From assembly GCF_900323885.1 (NCBI RefSeq), contig NZ_OOHJ01000005.1, forward strand, positions 186,001 to 250,000: a DNA stretch of 64,000 nt, given 5' to 3'. The translations under genes were made by a program, and so were the position numbers. The notes below the pieces were generated by a model, which did not search any database, was not told the DNA's origin, and worked only from the letters and a program-made list of their open reading frames with translations. This DNA is from [Actinomadura] parvosata subsp. kistnae (lineage in GTDB: Bacteria; Actinomycetota; Actinomycetes; Streptosporangiales; Streptosporangiaceae). Shown here one piece after another: positions 54,401 through 62,578 of the stretch. The stretch's first letter is position 1. Each line of letters opens with the position of its first letter.

Positions 54401-55430
54401 GCGCCGGCCGATCCTGTACGGCCAGAACGGCGGCGTCGCGGCGCTCGCCTACCGCCCCGACGGCCGCGTCCTGGCCACCGGCAGCTACCAGAGGACCAGG
54501 CTGTGGGAGGTGTCCGGCCTGGGACGCGCCCGCCCGCTCGCCGTCCTGACCGATCAGCCGAACGGCGTGGACGCCCTCGCCTTCTCCCGGGACGGGCGGC
54601 TCATGGCGACCGGCAGCCTCGACTTCACCGTGGCCCTGTGGGACGTGCGCGATCCCGTCCGGCCCCGGCTGCTGAAACGGTGGGACGCCGGGACGGGGAA
54701 CGTGTTCGCGCTGGCGTTCGCCCCCGACGGGCGCACCCTCGCGGTCGCGGGCGAGAAGTTCGACGTCGGGCTGTGGGACCTCGCCGACCCGGCCCGCCCC
54801 CGCCTGCTCGCCCGCGCGCCCGGGCACCGCGACGCCGTCGCCGCGCTGGCGTTCGCCCCGCGCGGCCAGGTGCTCGCCTCGGCCGCCGGCGACCGCACGG
54901 TGCGCCTGTGGGACGTGGCCGACCCGGCGCGCCCGCGCCCGCTGGCCGCCGTGCGGGCGCACGACAAGAAGGTGCTGGCGCTGGCGTTCCGCGACGACGG
55001 GCGGGTCCTGGCCACCGGCGGCGCCGACCGCACCGCCCGGCTGTGGCAGGTGGACGACCCGTCCCGCCCCGTGCTGCGGGCGACGCTCGGCGCGCACACC
55101 GACAGCGTGACCGGGGTCGCCTTCCAGCCCGGCGGGCGGGTGCTGGCGACCGGCAGCGACGACGGCACGACGGGGCTGTGGGACGTGCGCGACCCCGCCC
55201 GGCCGCTCGCCACGGCCACGCTCACCGGCCACGCGGGCACGGTGCACGCGGTGGCCTTCGCCCCCGGCGGGACGGTCCTGGCCACGGGCGGCGAGGACTC
55301 GACGGTCCGCCTGTGGGGCACCGACCCCGGCCGGGCCGCCCACGACGTCTGCGCGCTGGTGTTCCCCCCGATCACGCGGGCGGAGTGGCGTCGCTACCTG
55401 CCGGGCCCGGAGTTCCGGCCGCCCTGCTAG
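51447..55430 (+). CDS. nSTAND1-WD40 membrane ATPase with N-terminal HTH-like domain
   Basis: The 1327-residue protein begins with an Xre-like region (EFAAALSRLREDAGISVRAL, then GTIGDWLAGRGLP). An nSTAND1 ATPase follows: EPYRGLNDF and WFFGRE entry motif, Walker A GASGSGKSS near 150, Walker B VVLIVDQFEE near 204. A membrane helix lies at about 592-614. Fourteen WD40 blades (each with SPDGRxLATG and xxRLWD) run from ~681 to the end, enough for two seven-bladed propellers. GTG 51447 is preceded by AGGAG at 6 bases. It is divergent from the amyloid-type pair, with ~250 bp between. Confidence 0.88.
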   Translation: MQQQVPGDPPAPAHITTREEFAAALSRLREDAGISVRALAAAVGGQSGTIGDWLAGRGLPATSSRDLLVKVLRACRVTDDAALEQWLAAWSRVRRQPGPRPAGPEPYRGLNDFGPEHSDWFFGRETVTARVIAELTRSPAPGRPLILVGASGSGKSSLLRAGVAARLAGAGRHVETFTPGARPLDALNAHTPAPGPGPVVLIVDQFEEVFTLCEDAAERRAFIDAVCAAAAAGPVVLGLRADFYAHAMRHPALLAALQDGQITIGPMNERELRDAIEKPALKAGVELEKGLVALVLREVAPPGGGLGEPAVPGSGPREAAVPGGGPREVAVPGGGAGRAREAHEAGALPLVSHALWATWRKSQGRKLSIAAYQEAGGIEGAVAETADQVYESLTGPQRVLARRLFLTLAHIAPDTAITRRRLPLPDLLAELLPAPGDGTQAAEIEDVLDRFVAERLITADADSVRISHEALLSAWPELRSWLEEERAGSAVGRDLAAAAATWDKAHRAPDFLYQGTRLAVARAWAERAGGHTMPGHTMPCHAADAHTAPADTVTAHTAPAHAVPGRLTREFLAASLGREEAEAEAERRGTRRLRLLAAGLAVLLVFTGAAVVVAVRQQQLANQQRDMALSGKVAGDAVALRAGDPALAAQLALAAHRVTPTPESRGALLSALGNPYATVIGAHTDAVYAAEFSPDGRRLASVSLDGTLRTWDVTDRLRPKALATVTGDPAGIAAAAFSPDGRTLVTGGNDNTARLWDVTAPGGPAPLATLTGHTLGIIGVAFAPGGRTVATVSYDRTARLWDVADPRRPALLATLDAGPAPLSAVAFAPDGRTMVVTASTTKVSVWDVADPRHPARLPCLTGHTGAVLAAAISRDGRLLATGAFDNTVRLWDFSDPRHVRHLATLAGHGGGVVAIAFAPDGRTLATGAYDRTVRLWDVSDPQDADDRNPAVLTGHSGTVYTVAFHPDGASLVTGGGDDTVRVWDLRRPILYGQNGGVAALAYRPDGRVLATGSYQRTRLWEVSGLGRARPLAVLTDQPNGVDALAFSRDGRLMATGSLDFTVALWDVRDPVRPRLLKRWDAGTGNVFALAFAPDGRTLAVAGEKFDVGLWDLADPARPRLLARAPGHRDAVAALAFAPRGQVLASAAGDRTVRLWDVADPARPRPLAAVRAHDKKVLALAFRDDGRVLATGGADRTARLWQVDDPSRPVLRATLGAHTDSVTGVAFQPGGRVLATGSDDGTTGLWDVRDPARPLATATLTGHAGTVHAVAFAPGGTVLATGGEDSTVRLWGTDPGRAAHDVCALVFPPITRAEWRRYLPGPEFRPPC
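52355..52462 (+). repeat. In-frame Gly/Pro repeat in the nSTAND1 protein
   Basis: Three units of about 33 bp encode GPREAAVPGG-type repeats in the middle of the ATPase region. The frame is kept. Confidence 0.6.
53035..53142 (+). repeat. In-frame His/Thr repeat before the membrane helix
   Basis: Short repeats such as HTMPG and AHTAPA occur just before the membrane segment of the nSTAND1 protein. They are probably a flexible linker. Confidence 0.55.
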
Positions 55431-56403
55431 GCACGGGGACGGGCGCGGCGGGCCGGCCGGGGGTGCGGCGGATGAGGTATTCGGCGACCGCCAGGGCGGA
55501 CGCGCCGAGCAGCACCTCGCCGACCGTCGAGACCAGGCGGCTGGCCAGGGCCACCACCGCGGCGGCCGGAGCGGGCAGCACCAGGGTCAGCGCGGCCGTG
55601 AGCACCGCCTCGCGCACGCCGATCCCGTCCGGGATGAACACGGCCGCGATGCCGAGCGAGGTGGCCAGCGTGAACGCGCCGACGCACACCATGAGCGAGC
55701 GGGACGGCGACGCGCTCATCGCGACGGCCAGCGGCCACACGTGCAGCCCCGTGACCGTCCAGGACAGGCTCTGCCAGACGATCGCCAGCCGCACGCCGCG
55801 CACGGACGCGGCCTTGGCCGCCGCCGGGCGGCGCAGCAACCGCAGCAGCAGCGCGGCGCCCCGGTTGACGAGCTGCGGCCGCACCAGGACGACCGCGATC
55901 AGCACGGCGGCGCCGGCCAGCCACGCCGCCTGCGCCCCCAGCAGTTGCACGCCCGCGAGCAGCCCGACCGTGAACCCGCTCAGCAGCACGAGGCTCATGA
56001 CGAGCGCGGCCGTGGTCATCAGGCGGCCGAACGTGATGCCGTTGGAGGTGGCGACCTTGGCGGTGGCGAGCATGCCGGGCACCCGTCCCGGCAGGTACTT
56101 GGACAGGAAGCCGATGAAGAAGACGCGCACCACGCGCGGCTCGCCGACCGGCGGGCCGAGCTCCAGCAGGACGACCCGCCAGGCGAGGAACCCGAGCGAC
56201 AGCCCCGCCACGCTGGCCAGCAGCGAGCAGCCGAGCAGGAGGCTCATCTCCCCGGCGGCCCGCCGGGTGAACAGGACGCCGACCACGCTCCAGTCCAGCC
56301 GCGACAGGCTCCACCCGATAGCCGCGACGACGGCGACGGTGAACACGGCCGCCACCGCCCGCCAGAACCCGCGCGGCAGGTGCGGAAGCCGGACGGGGCT
56401 CAC
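55372..56403 (-). CDS. UPF0104 / LPG-synthase transmembrane-domain protein
   Basis: The 343-residue membrane protein has about eight helices and the family pattern: an early GFLSKYLPGRVPGML, a middle ALVMSLVLLSGF, and late LGIAAVFIPDGIGVREAVL. It lacks the cytoplasmic synthase domain of MprF. In glycan gene groups such proteins may flip or move polyprenyl-linked units. GTG 56403 overlaps the stop of the GT2 gene upstream. Its 3' end overlaps the convergent nSTAND1 gene by 59 bp. Confidence 0.83.
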   Translation of the reverse strand: MSPVRLPHLPRGFWRAVAAVFTVAVVAAIGWSLSRLDWSVVGVLFTRRAAGEMSLLLGCSLLASVAGLSLGFLAWRVVLLELGPPVGEPRVVRVFFIGFLSKYLPGRVPGMLATAKVATSNGITFGRLMTTAALVMSLVLLSGFTVGLLAGVQLLGAQAAWLAGAAVLIAVVLVRPQLVNRGAALLLRLLRRPAAAKAASVRGVRLAIVWQSLSWTVTGLHVWPLAVAMSASPSRSLMVCVGAFTLATSLGIAAVFIPDGIGVREAVLTAALTLVLPAPAAAVVALASRLVSTVGEVLLGASALAVAEYLIRRTPGRPAAPVPVPSRAAGTPGPAGSDATPPA

Positions 56404-57482
56404 TCGCGGGCCCCCGCCGACGGCAGCGGGGCCGGGCCGCCGGTGACCGGCTCGCCCTGCCGCCGCCCCAGCTCGTACGCCACCCGCAGCACCCCCACGC
56501 ACGCCCCGAGGAAGAAGGCCGCGTGGAAGCAGAGCTGCATCCAGGCCACCCACACCGCGAACCGGGCACCCCGGTGGCGGCGGGCGAAGCCGAGGAACAC
56601 CCGGTTGCGGTACAGGAACACGGCCAGGGTCGCCGCCGGCACGGCCAGCAGCCAGGGGCTGAGCAGCGCGAGCGGCAGGGACAGGAACGTGGCGGCGGCC
56701 GAGGCGGAGGAGAGCCGGGGGCCCCTGCGACGTTTGGGGCGGCCGGTGCCGATCATGTCGAGCTGGAAGCCGGCCCGGCCGGAGCCGCGCAGCCGCCGCG
56801 CCCGCACCATGATCACCGGCAGGGTCGTGGACCGGACGAACCGCTCCGCCAGGCACCCCCAGAACCGGTCCTCGTCGTCGGCCCTGGTGACCACGGAGGG
56901 GGCGACGACCCGCCGGTAGCGGGCCGGGACGCGGGTGCCGAACTCGAAGTCCTCGCCGTCGCGCAGCCGCTCGTCGAGCCCGCCCGCCTCCTCGAACACG
57001 TGCCGGGGGATGAGCGTGCAGGACAGGAACGTCGCGGTGGTCCGGCCGCGCTCGTAGTGCTCGCACAGTACCCGGTAGCGCTCGACGGGGCCGTCGTCGT
57101 ACAGCGGCTCGGCGGCGTAGATGCCCTGCACCAGCCCGCAGCCGGGCGTCTCCCGGTACGCCTTGACCGCGTTGCGGATCGCGTCGGGCTCCAGGGCGGT
57201 GTCGGAGTCGACGAAGAACAGCAGCGGCGCCGAGCTGCGCGCCACCCCGAGGTTGCGCGCCCCGGCCGGCCCCTGGTTGCGGGGCGACTCGACGATCGTG
57301 CACGGGAAGCGCCGGGCGATCTCCAGCGAGCCGTCGGTGCTGACGTCGTCGACGACGACGACCTCGGCCGGCCGGTACGTCTGCGCGTACACCGACTCCA
57401 GGCAGGCCCGCAGGGTCTTGCGCTTGTTGTAGTTCGGCACGATGACCGCGACGTCATCACGCCAGGCCACCTCGTCGGGCAT
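56400..57482 (-). CDS. GT2 glycosyltransferase with C-terminal membrane helices
   Basis: The 360-residue protein starts with a GT2 domain: AVIVPNYNKR, VVVVDDVSTDGS, GPAGARNLGVA and DSDTALEPDAI. A later catalytic acid region includes DGEDFEFG. One or two membrane segments follow at the end. ATG 57482 has AAAGGA at 6 bases. An ATG five codons earlier overlaps the stop of the phosphatase-like gene (ATGA), so coupling from there is possible. It resembles the three plus-strand GT2 proteins of this locus. Confidence 0.82.
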   Translation of the reverse strand: MPDEVAWRDDVAVIVPNYNKRKTLRACLESVYAQTYRPAEVVVVDDVSTDGSLEIARRFPCTIVESPRNQGPAGARNLGVARSSAPLLFFVDSDTALEPDAIRNAVKAYRETPGCGLVQGIYAAEPLYDDGPVERYRVLCEHYERGRTTATFLSCTLIPRHVFEEAGGLDERLRDGEDFEFGTRVPARYRRVVAPSVVTRADDEDRFWGCLAERFVRSTTLPVIMVRARRLRGSGRAGFQLDMIGTGRPKRRRGPRLSSASAAATFLSLPLALLSPWLLAVPAATLAVFLYRNRVFLGFARRHRGARFAVWVAWMQLCFHAAFFLGACVGVLRVAYELGRRQGEPVTGGPAPLPSAGARE

Positions 57483-57493
57483 GTCGGTTCCTT

Positions 57494-58674
57494 TCATGGG
57501 CGGGGCACCGACACGACCATGCGCTGGGCCCGGTGGTCGGACATCCCTCTCGCGCCGGGCAGGTCGTAGCGGTGCACGGTCACGTCGGGGCTGGTGTAGA
57601 GCCAGTCGATCCGCCACAGCTCGGCGGTCCCGGCCAGGTACGTCCCCGGGAGGAGGGACGGGAGCGCGGGCGTGCGGTCGACGAGCCGCTCGGGGAGCAG
57701 GCGGCGGATGCCCATGGCGGGGGAGGTGTTCAGGTCGCCGGCGAGCAGGACCGGGTGGGGGTTGGCGGCGACGTCCGCGCCGATGGCCCGGTAGCTGGCC
57801 TCCCGCCGCAGGGTCTTGGCGGCGGCGACGTCGCGCGTCCCGGCGTCGTACAGCCGCCATTCGAGCGGGGGCTGGGCGATCTGGGGGTTGTAGAAGGAGA
57901 CGGTGGTGCCGTTGACGTCGATGTCGGTGCGCAGCGTCTCGACGGTGTAGCCCTCGGGCCAGCCGCGCAGCGCCCCGGGGGTCTCCCGCTGGTCGGGCGG
58001 CAGCCACGGGCGCAGGTCGAGGCCGCGGTGCGCGACGATGGGGAAGCGGGAGAGCGTGATCTGCTCGCCGGACACGGCGACGTGGTAGCCGGGCAGCTCG
58101 CGGCGCAGCTCGGCGAGCTTGTCGATGCGCACGGCGAGGTCGGCGGTCCAGCGCCCGCCGCGGTCGGCGGCCCGGTAGAGGTACTCGGTCAGCAGGTAGA
58201 CGTCGGCGTGCAGGTCGCGCAGGTACGCGTAGAAGCCGGGGCCCTGGTCCTGGTCCCAGAACTGGGTGTTCCAGGCGGCCACGGTGATGGCGTCCCGGCC
58301 GGCGGGCGGGGCTCGTACCAGAGGGTGGCGTAGTTGACGCCGCTGCGGCCGGCGCCCAGCAGCGCGGTGAGCACCAGCAGCGGGATGATCCGCCACCGGA
58401 CGGGCCGGGCCAGCGGCGCCACGACCAGCAGCAGCGCGGGGACGAGCAGGAACAGCGGCGGCGGGATCAGCTCGATCGGCGCCCACAGCGAGGTGCGCCC
58501 GCTGGCCAGCAGGTGGCAGAGCACGAACAGCAGCCACGCCACCGACGCCGTCACCACCAGCTTCGTGCCCAGGCACCAGCGCCGCCGGGGGCGGACGAGG
58601 CGCCTGAGCCGCCCGAGACGTTCGGTCGGTGCGGGGCCGGGCCGCTGCTCGATCACTACGTCCCCGTCGCTCAT
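57494..58674 (-). pseudogene. Membrane-anchored endonuclease/exonuclease/phosphatase protein with a frameshift
   Basis: The N-terminus (MSDGDVVIEQRPG..., three membrane helices) is in one frame up to RPPAG. The catalytic EEP domain (ITVAAWNTQFWDQDQ, GDLNTSPAMG, GMSDHRAQR) is in another. Adding one C to the CCC run at 58294-58296 would join them as ..PAG-DAITVAAWN.., matching the intact paralog at 62575 (PAG-AIKVFSWN). This suggests a one-base deletion or a sequencing error. ATG 58674 has GAGGA upstream. With the frame restored it would be ~390 residues. Confidence 0.8.
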
Positions 58675-58830
58675 CAACACCGTCCTCGGGAGGTGGGCCG
58701 GCGTCGACCATATGCGGGCGTCCTTGTCGCATCCTTGTCAGCGCCGCCACGCGCGACAAGAACGGGACAAGCCCCCGCACCTACCGTGAACCGGACATGA
58801 GGTCCGGCACGGCCAATGGAGCGACACATC

Positions 58831-59835
58831 ATGACTCGGGAGCATCCGCTCGTCTCCGTCATCATCCCCAGCTACAACCGGTCCGAGGTGTTACGGCTCT
58901 GCCTGGACGCGGTGGCGGCGCAAACGTACCCGCACATCGAGGTCATCGTCGTGGACGACTGCGGCACCGAGGACGCCGCGCACGTCGCCGCCTCCCGGGG
59001 CGCCACGGTGATCCGCACCCGGGTCAACGGCGGCCCCACCCCCGCCCGCAACCTCGGCGCCGAGCACGCCACCGGCGAGATCCTGTTCTTCCTCGACGCC
59101 GACATCGCCCTCGACCCGGACGCCGTGGAGAACGCGGTGCGCATCCTGCGGGCCGACCCCCGCCTCGGCGCGCTGGGCGGCATCCTGCGGCCCGAGTCGC
59201 TGCTCACCCAGAGCCGGGCCGCGCAGTACCGCGCCCTGCAGATGCACCGCTGGTGGATGCCCGCCCACCGGCCGACGCTGGAGCTGCACGCGTCGGTGCT
59301 GGCGGTCCCCGCGAAGGTGTTCGCCGAGGTCGGCCCGTTCGACCCGCGGCTGCGCGAGACCGTCTCCTCCGACTACCGCGTGCGCGTGACCCGCTCGTAC
59401 ACGGTGAAGCTGAGCGACGCCGTGCGCGGGCGCAAGGACCACGACGCGACCGTGCCGACGATCCTGCGCAAGGTGTTCCGCCGCGCCCGCCTCAGCGCGC
59501 TCGACTGGCGCGAGGGGGAGACGCCGGGCGACTCCGTGCCGCGCGCGGTCGGCGGCGTCCTGCTGCTCGCCGCCGTCCCGGCGCTCGCCCTGCCCAAGGT
59601 GGCCGGCCGGGCCGGCGCGCTCGTCCCGCCCGCGCTGGTCGCCGCCGCCGTCGCCCTGGACGCCGGCACCCACCGCTTCGCCTACGCCCAGCGCGGCGCC
59701 GCGTTCGGCCTGTACTTCTCCGGCGTGCACCTCGCCGTCACCTTCACCGGCGCGCTCGGCGGGGCGGTGGGCGTCGCGCAGCGGTTCGCGCTCGCCCGCC
59801 TGGACCGGCTGGCCCGGCTCGCGGCCCAGGAGTGA
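58831..59835 (+). CDS. GT2 glycosyltransferase with membrane helices
   Basis: The 334-residue protein has VSVIIPSYNRSE, VIVVDDCGTED, GPTPARNLGAEH, LDADIALDPDAV and a late SSDYRVRVT in the usual GT2 order. Two or three membrane helices follow at about 250-320. ATG 58831 has GGAG at 9 bases; an ATG at 58816 is rejected. It is divergent from the frameshifted EEP gene and leads a run of five plus-strand genes. Confidence 0.85.
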   Translation: MTREHPLVSVIIPSYNRSEVLRLCLDAVAAQTYPHIEVIVVDDCGTEDAAHVAASRGATVIRTRVNGGPTPARNLGAEHATGEILFFLDADIALDPDAVENAVRILRADPRLGALGGILRPESLLTQSRAAQYRALQMHRWWMPAHRPTLELHASVLAVPAKVFAEVGPFDPRLRETVSSDYRVRVTRSYTVKLSDAVRGRKDHDATVPTILRKVFRRARLSALDWREGETPGDSVPRAVGGVLLLAAVPALALPKVAGRAGALVPPALVAAAVALDAGTHRFAYAQRGAAFGLYFSGVHLAVTFTGALGGAVGVAQRFALARLDRLARLAAQE

Positions 59836-59840
59836 CGGCC

Positions 59841-60542
59841 ATGCAGATCATCGCCACCGGCTTCGGCCGCACGGGGACGCTCTCGCTCAAGACCGCGCTG
59901 GAACGGCTCGGCCTCGGCCCCTGCCACCACATGGTGGACGTCTTCGCCCACCCCCGGCAGATCAGGCCGTGGCTGGCCGCCGCGACGTCCCGCCAGGTGA
60001 ACTGGGACCGGCTGCTCGTCGGCTACGAGTCGTGCGTGGACGGCCCCACCTCCGCCTACTGGCAGGAGCTGGCCGCGTACTACCCGAAGGCCAAGGTCAT
60101 CCTCACCACGCGCGACCCGGACCGCTGGGTGGCCAGCATGCAGCGCACGCTGTTCGCGCAGCGGCGGCGCATCGAGTCGCTGCCGGGCCGGGCCGCCGTC
60201 CTGCTCTCGACGCTGCTCGGCACCGACCTGGCCGCGTTCGTCCGGATGGTGGACACGACCCTGGACGCGCGCACGTTCGCCACGGCGGCCGACCGGGAGC
60301 CGGAGCGGGCCGTGCGGCTGTTCCATGAGCACGCGGCCCGGGTGATCGACGCCATCCCGGCCGAGCGGCTGCTCGTCTTCGACGCCGCCGACGGGTGGGG
60401 GCCGCTGTGCGAGTTCCTGGAGGTCCCCGTCCCGGACGAGCCCTACCCGCGGGTCAACAACTCCTCGGACTTCACCAGGAGCGGCCTCGGCCGGCCCCTG
60501 CCGCTGCTCCTGCGCCGGACCCGACGGGAGAGACACCGATGA
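59841..60542 (+). CDS. Sulfotransferase family protein
   Basis: The 233-residue protein has the P-loop-like PSB motif GFGRTGTLSLKTAL at the N-terminus, KVILTTRDPDRWVASM as the 3'-phosphate site, and a late LVFDAADGWGPLCEFL. It belongs to the short family of PAPS or other phospho-transfer enzymes seen beside glycan genes in actinomycetes. ATG 59841 has AGGAG at 9 bases. Its stop overlaps the next gene's start (ATGA). Confidence 0.8.
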   Translation: MQIIATGFGRTGTLSLKTALERLGLGPCHHMVDVFAHPRQIRPWLAAATSRQVNWDRLLVGYESCVDGPTSAYWQELAAYYPKAKVILTTRDPDRWVASMQRTLFAQRRRIESLPGRAAVLLSTLLGTDLAAFVRMVDTTLDARTFATAADREPERAVRLFHEHAARVIDAIPAERLLVFDAADGWGPLCEFLEVPVPDEPYPRVNNSSDFTRSGLGRPLPLLLRRTRRERHR

Positions 60543-61546
60543 ATCCGCTCGTCTCGGTCATCGTGCCGAACTACAACTACGCCCGCACCCTCGGCCTGTG
60601 CCTGGAGGCGCTGGAGCGGCAGACGTACCGCGACATCGAGGTGATCGTGGTCGACGACCGCAGCACCGACGACTCGGTGGAGATCGCGCGCCGGCACGGG
60701 GCGCGCGTCGTGGTCACCGACACCAACATCGGCGCGCCCGCCGCCCGCAACGTCGGCGTCGAGCACGCCCGCGGCGAGGTGCTGTTCTTCCTCGACTCGG
60801 ACCTGGCGCTGGCCGACGACGTGGTCGAGCACGCCGTGCGCCTGCTCACCGCCGACCCCGGGCTCGGCGTCGTGTGCGGCACCTACGACCCGGAGCCGCT
60901 GATCCCCGACAGCCGCGTGGAGCGCTACCGCAGCCTCCAGCTGCACTACTGGATCTCCGGCGACGAGGGCGACATCACCACGATCTACTCCGCGCTGTTC
61001 GCCATGCGGGCCGACGTCTTCCGCGAGATCGGCCCGCTCAACCCGGCGCTGCGCCACAGCGAGAACGCCGAGTACGGCCACCGCGTCACCACCAGGGGCT
61101 ACCGGATCGTGCTGGACAACCGCATCAGGGGCCGGCACGACCACGACGACCGGCTCAAGGTGGTGCTGTCGAAGTTCTTCCACCGCGCCCGCCTGCACAT
61201 CCCGCTGTACCTGCGCCGCCCCGACTTCAACGGCGGTCCGGCCAACAGCAGCCGCGGCTGGGGCTCGCTCGCCGCCCTGTTCGCGGTGCTCGCCACGCCG
61301 CTGCCGGCGCTGCTCGGCCCGGCCTGGGCGGTCGTGCCGCTCGCGCTGCTGGCCGCCTCCATCGCGTCCGACCTCGGCATGTACCGGTTCGTGCGCCGGT
61401 ACGCGGGCCTGCGCTTCACCCTCTACTTCACCGCCGTGCACTTCCTGGTGAACGTCACCGTCGCGGTCGCGGTGTTCGCCGGCGCCGCCCAGTGCCTGGT
61501 CTCCAGCCGGTTCCGCCGCACGTACGACCTGCCGGTGGAGGTGTGA
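60539..61546 (+). CDS. GT2 glycosyltransferase with membrane helices
   Basis: The 335-residue protein shows VSVIVPNYNYA, VIVVDDRSTDDS, APAARNVGVEH and LDSDLALADD, with a later NAEYGHRV acid. Two membrane helices are near 240-320. It is very like the following gene, so tandem duplication is likely. ATG 60539 overlaps the previous stop. Confidence 0.86.
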   Translation: MNPLVSVIVPNYNYARTLGLCLEALERQTYRDIEVIVVDDRSTDDSVEIARRHGARVVVTDTNIGAPAARNVGVEHARGEVLFFLDSDLALADDVVEHAVRLLTADPGLGVVCGTYDPEPLIPDSRVERYRSLQLHYWISGDEGDITTIYSALFAMRADVFREIGPLNPALRHSENAEYGHRVTTRGYRIVLDNRIRGRHDHDDRLKVVLSKFFHRARLHIPLYLRRPDFNGGPANSSRGWGSLAALFAVLATPLPALLGPAWAVVPLALLAASIASDLGMYRFVRRYAGLRFTLYFTAVHFLVNVTVAVAVFAGAAQCLVSSRFRRTYDLPVEV

Positions 61547-61549
61547 GCC

Positions 61550-62578
61550 GTGAGCGCCCTCGTGTCCGTGATCGTGCCCAACTACAACTACGCCGCCTCG
61601 CTGGAGCTGTGCCTGCGCGCCCTGCTCGCGCAGACGTACCGGCCGATCGAGGTGATCGTCGTGGACGACGGCAGCACCGACGACTCCGCCGAGGTCGCGC
61701 GGCGGCTCGGCGTGCGGGTGATCCGCACCGAGCACAACCAGGGCACGGCCGCCGCGCGGAACCTGGGTGCCGCGCACGCGCGCGGTGAGATCCTTATGTT
61801 CGTGGACTCCGACGTGGCCGCCTACCCCGACGCCGTCGAGGTGTCGGTGGGCCTGCTCGCCGCCGACCCGAAGCTCGGTGTGGTCTCCAGCATCCACGAC
61901 CCCGAGCCGCTGATCCGCGACAGCCTCGTCGAGGAGTACCGGGCGCTGCAGTACCACTACTGGACGGTCAGCTCCGAGGGGCCCGTCTCGTTCCTGTTCT
62001 CGGCGCTGATGGCGATGCCGCGCCGCGTGTTCGACGAGATCGGGCCGTTCAACCCGCGCCTGCGCGAGACCGAGGAGGTCGACTACGGCCACCGCCTCAC
62101 CCAGCGCTACGAGATGCTGCTCACCACCGCCGTGCGCTCCCGGCACGACCACGACGACCGGCTGGTCAAGCTGCTGCGCAAGCTCTACCGGCGGGGCCGC
62201 GCCCGGGTGCCGCTGTACGCCCGCCGGCGGCGCTTCGCCCGCGGCTTCGAGACCTCCAGCCGGGCCGGCGGCAGCCTCGCCGCGCTGGCCGCGCTCGCCC
62301 TGTCGCCCCTGGTGATCCCGCTCGGCCCGGCCGCGGCGGCGCTGCCGGCCCTCGCGCTGGCCGCGTCACTGCTGGCCGACCTCGGCATGTACCGCTTCGT
62401 GCTGCGCCGGCGCGGCCCGCTGTTCCTGCTCTACTTCGGCGCCGTGCACTTCCTGGTGAACGTGACCATCGCGGCGGGCGTGGCGGCCGGGGTGGCGCGG
62501 TGGCTGTGCTCGGCGCGGTTCCGGCGGCTCTACGATCGCGATGTGACGATGGAGGTCTCCGGGCAGGCGGCCACGTGA
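61550..62578 (+). CDS. GT2 glycosyltransferase with membrane helices
   Basis: The 342-residue protein has VSVIVPNYNYA, VIVVDDGSTDDS, GTAAARNLGAAH and VDSDVAAYPDAV, with EEVDYGHRL as the later acid. Membrane helices follow at about 245-320. It is close in length and sequence to the upstream GT2. GTG 61550 follows the previous stop by 3 bp. Its own stop overlaps the next GTG (GTGA). Confidence 0.86.
   Translation: MSALVSVIVPNYNYAASLELCLRALLAQTYRPIEVIVVDDGSTDDSAEVARRLGVRVIRTEHNQGTAAARNLGAAHARGEILMFVDSDVAAYPDAVEVSVGLLAADPKLGVVSSIHDPEPLIRDSLVEEYRALQYHYWTVSSEGPVSFLFSALMAMPRRVFDEIGPFNPRLRETEEVDYGHRLTQRYEMLLTTAVRSRHDHDDRLVKLLRKLYRRGRARVPLYARRRRFARGFETSSRAGGSLAALAALALSPLVIPLGPAAAALPALALAASLLADLGMYRFVLRRRGPLFLLYFGAVHFLVNVTIAAGVAAGVARWLCSARFRRLYDRDVTMEVSGQAAT

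Noticed and set aside
52511..56446. A 1311-codon frame inside the nSTAND1 gene and beyond.
   Set aside because: It has only Arg/Gly/Pro-rich low complexity, while the other frame shows clear ATPase and WD40 motifs.
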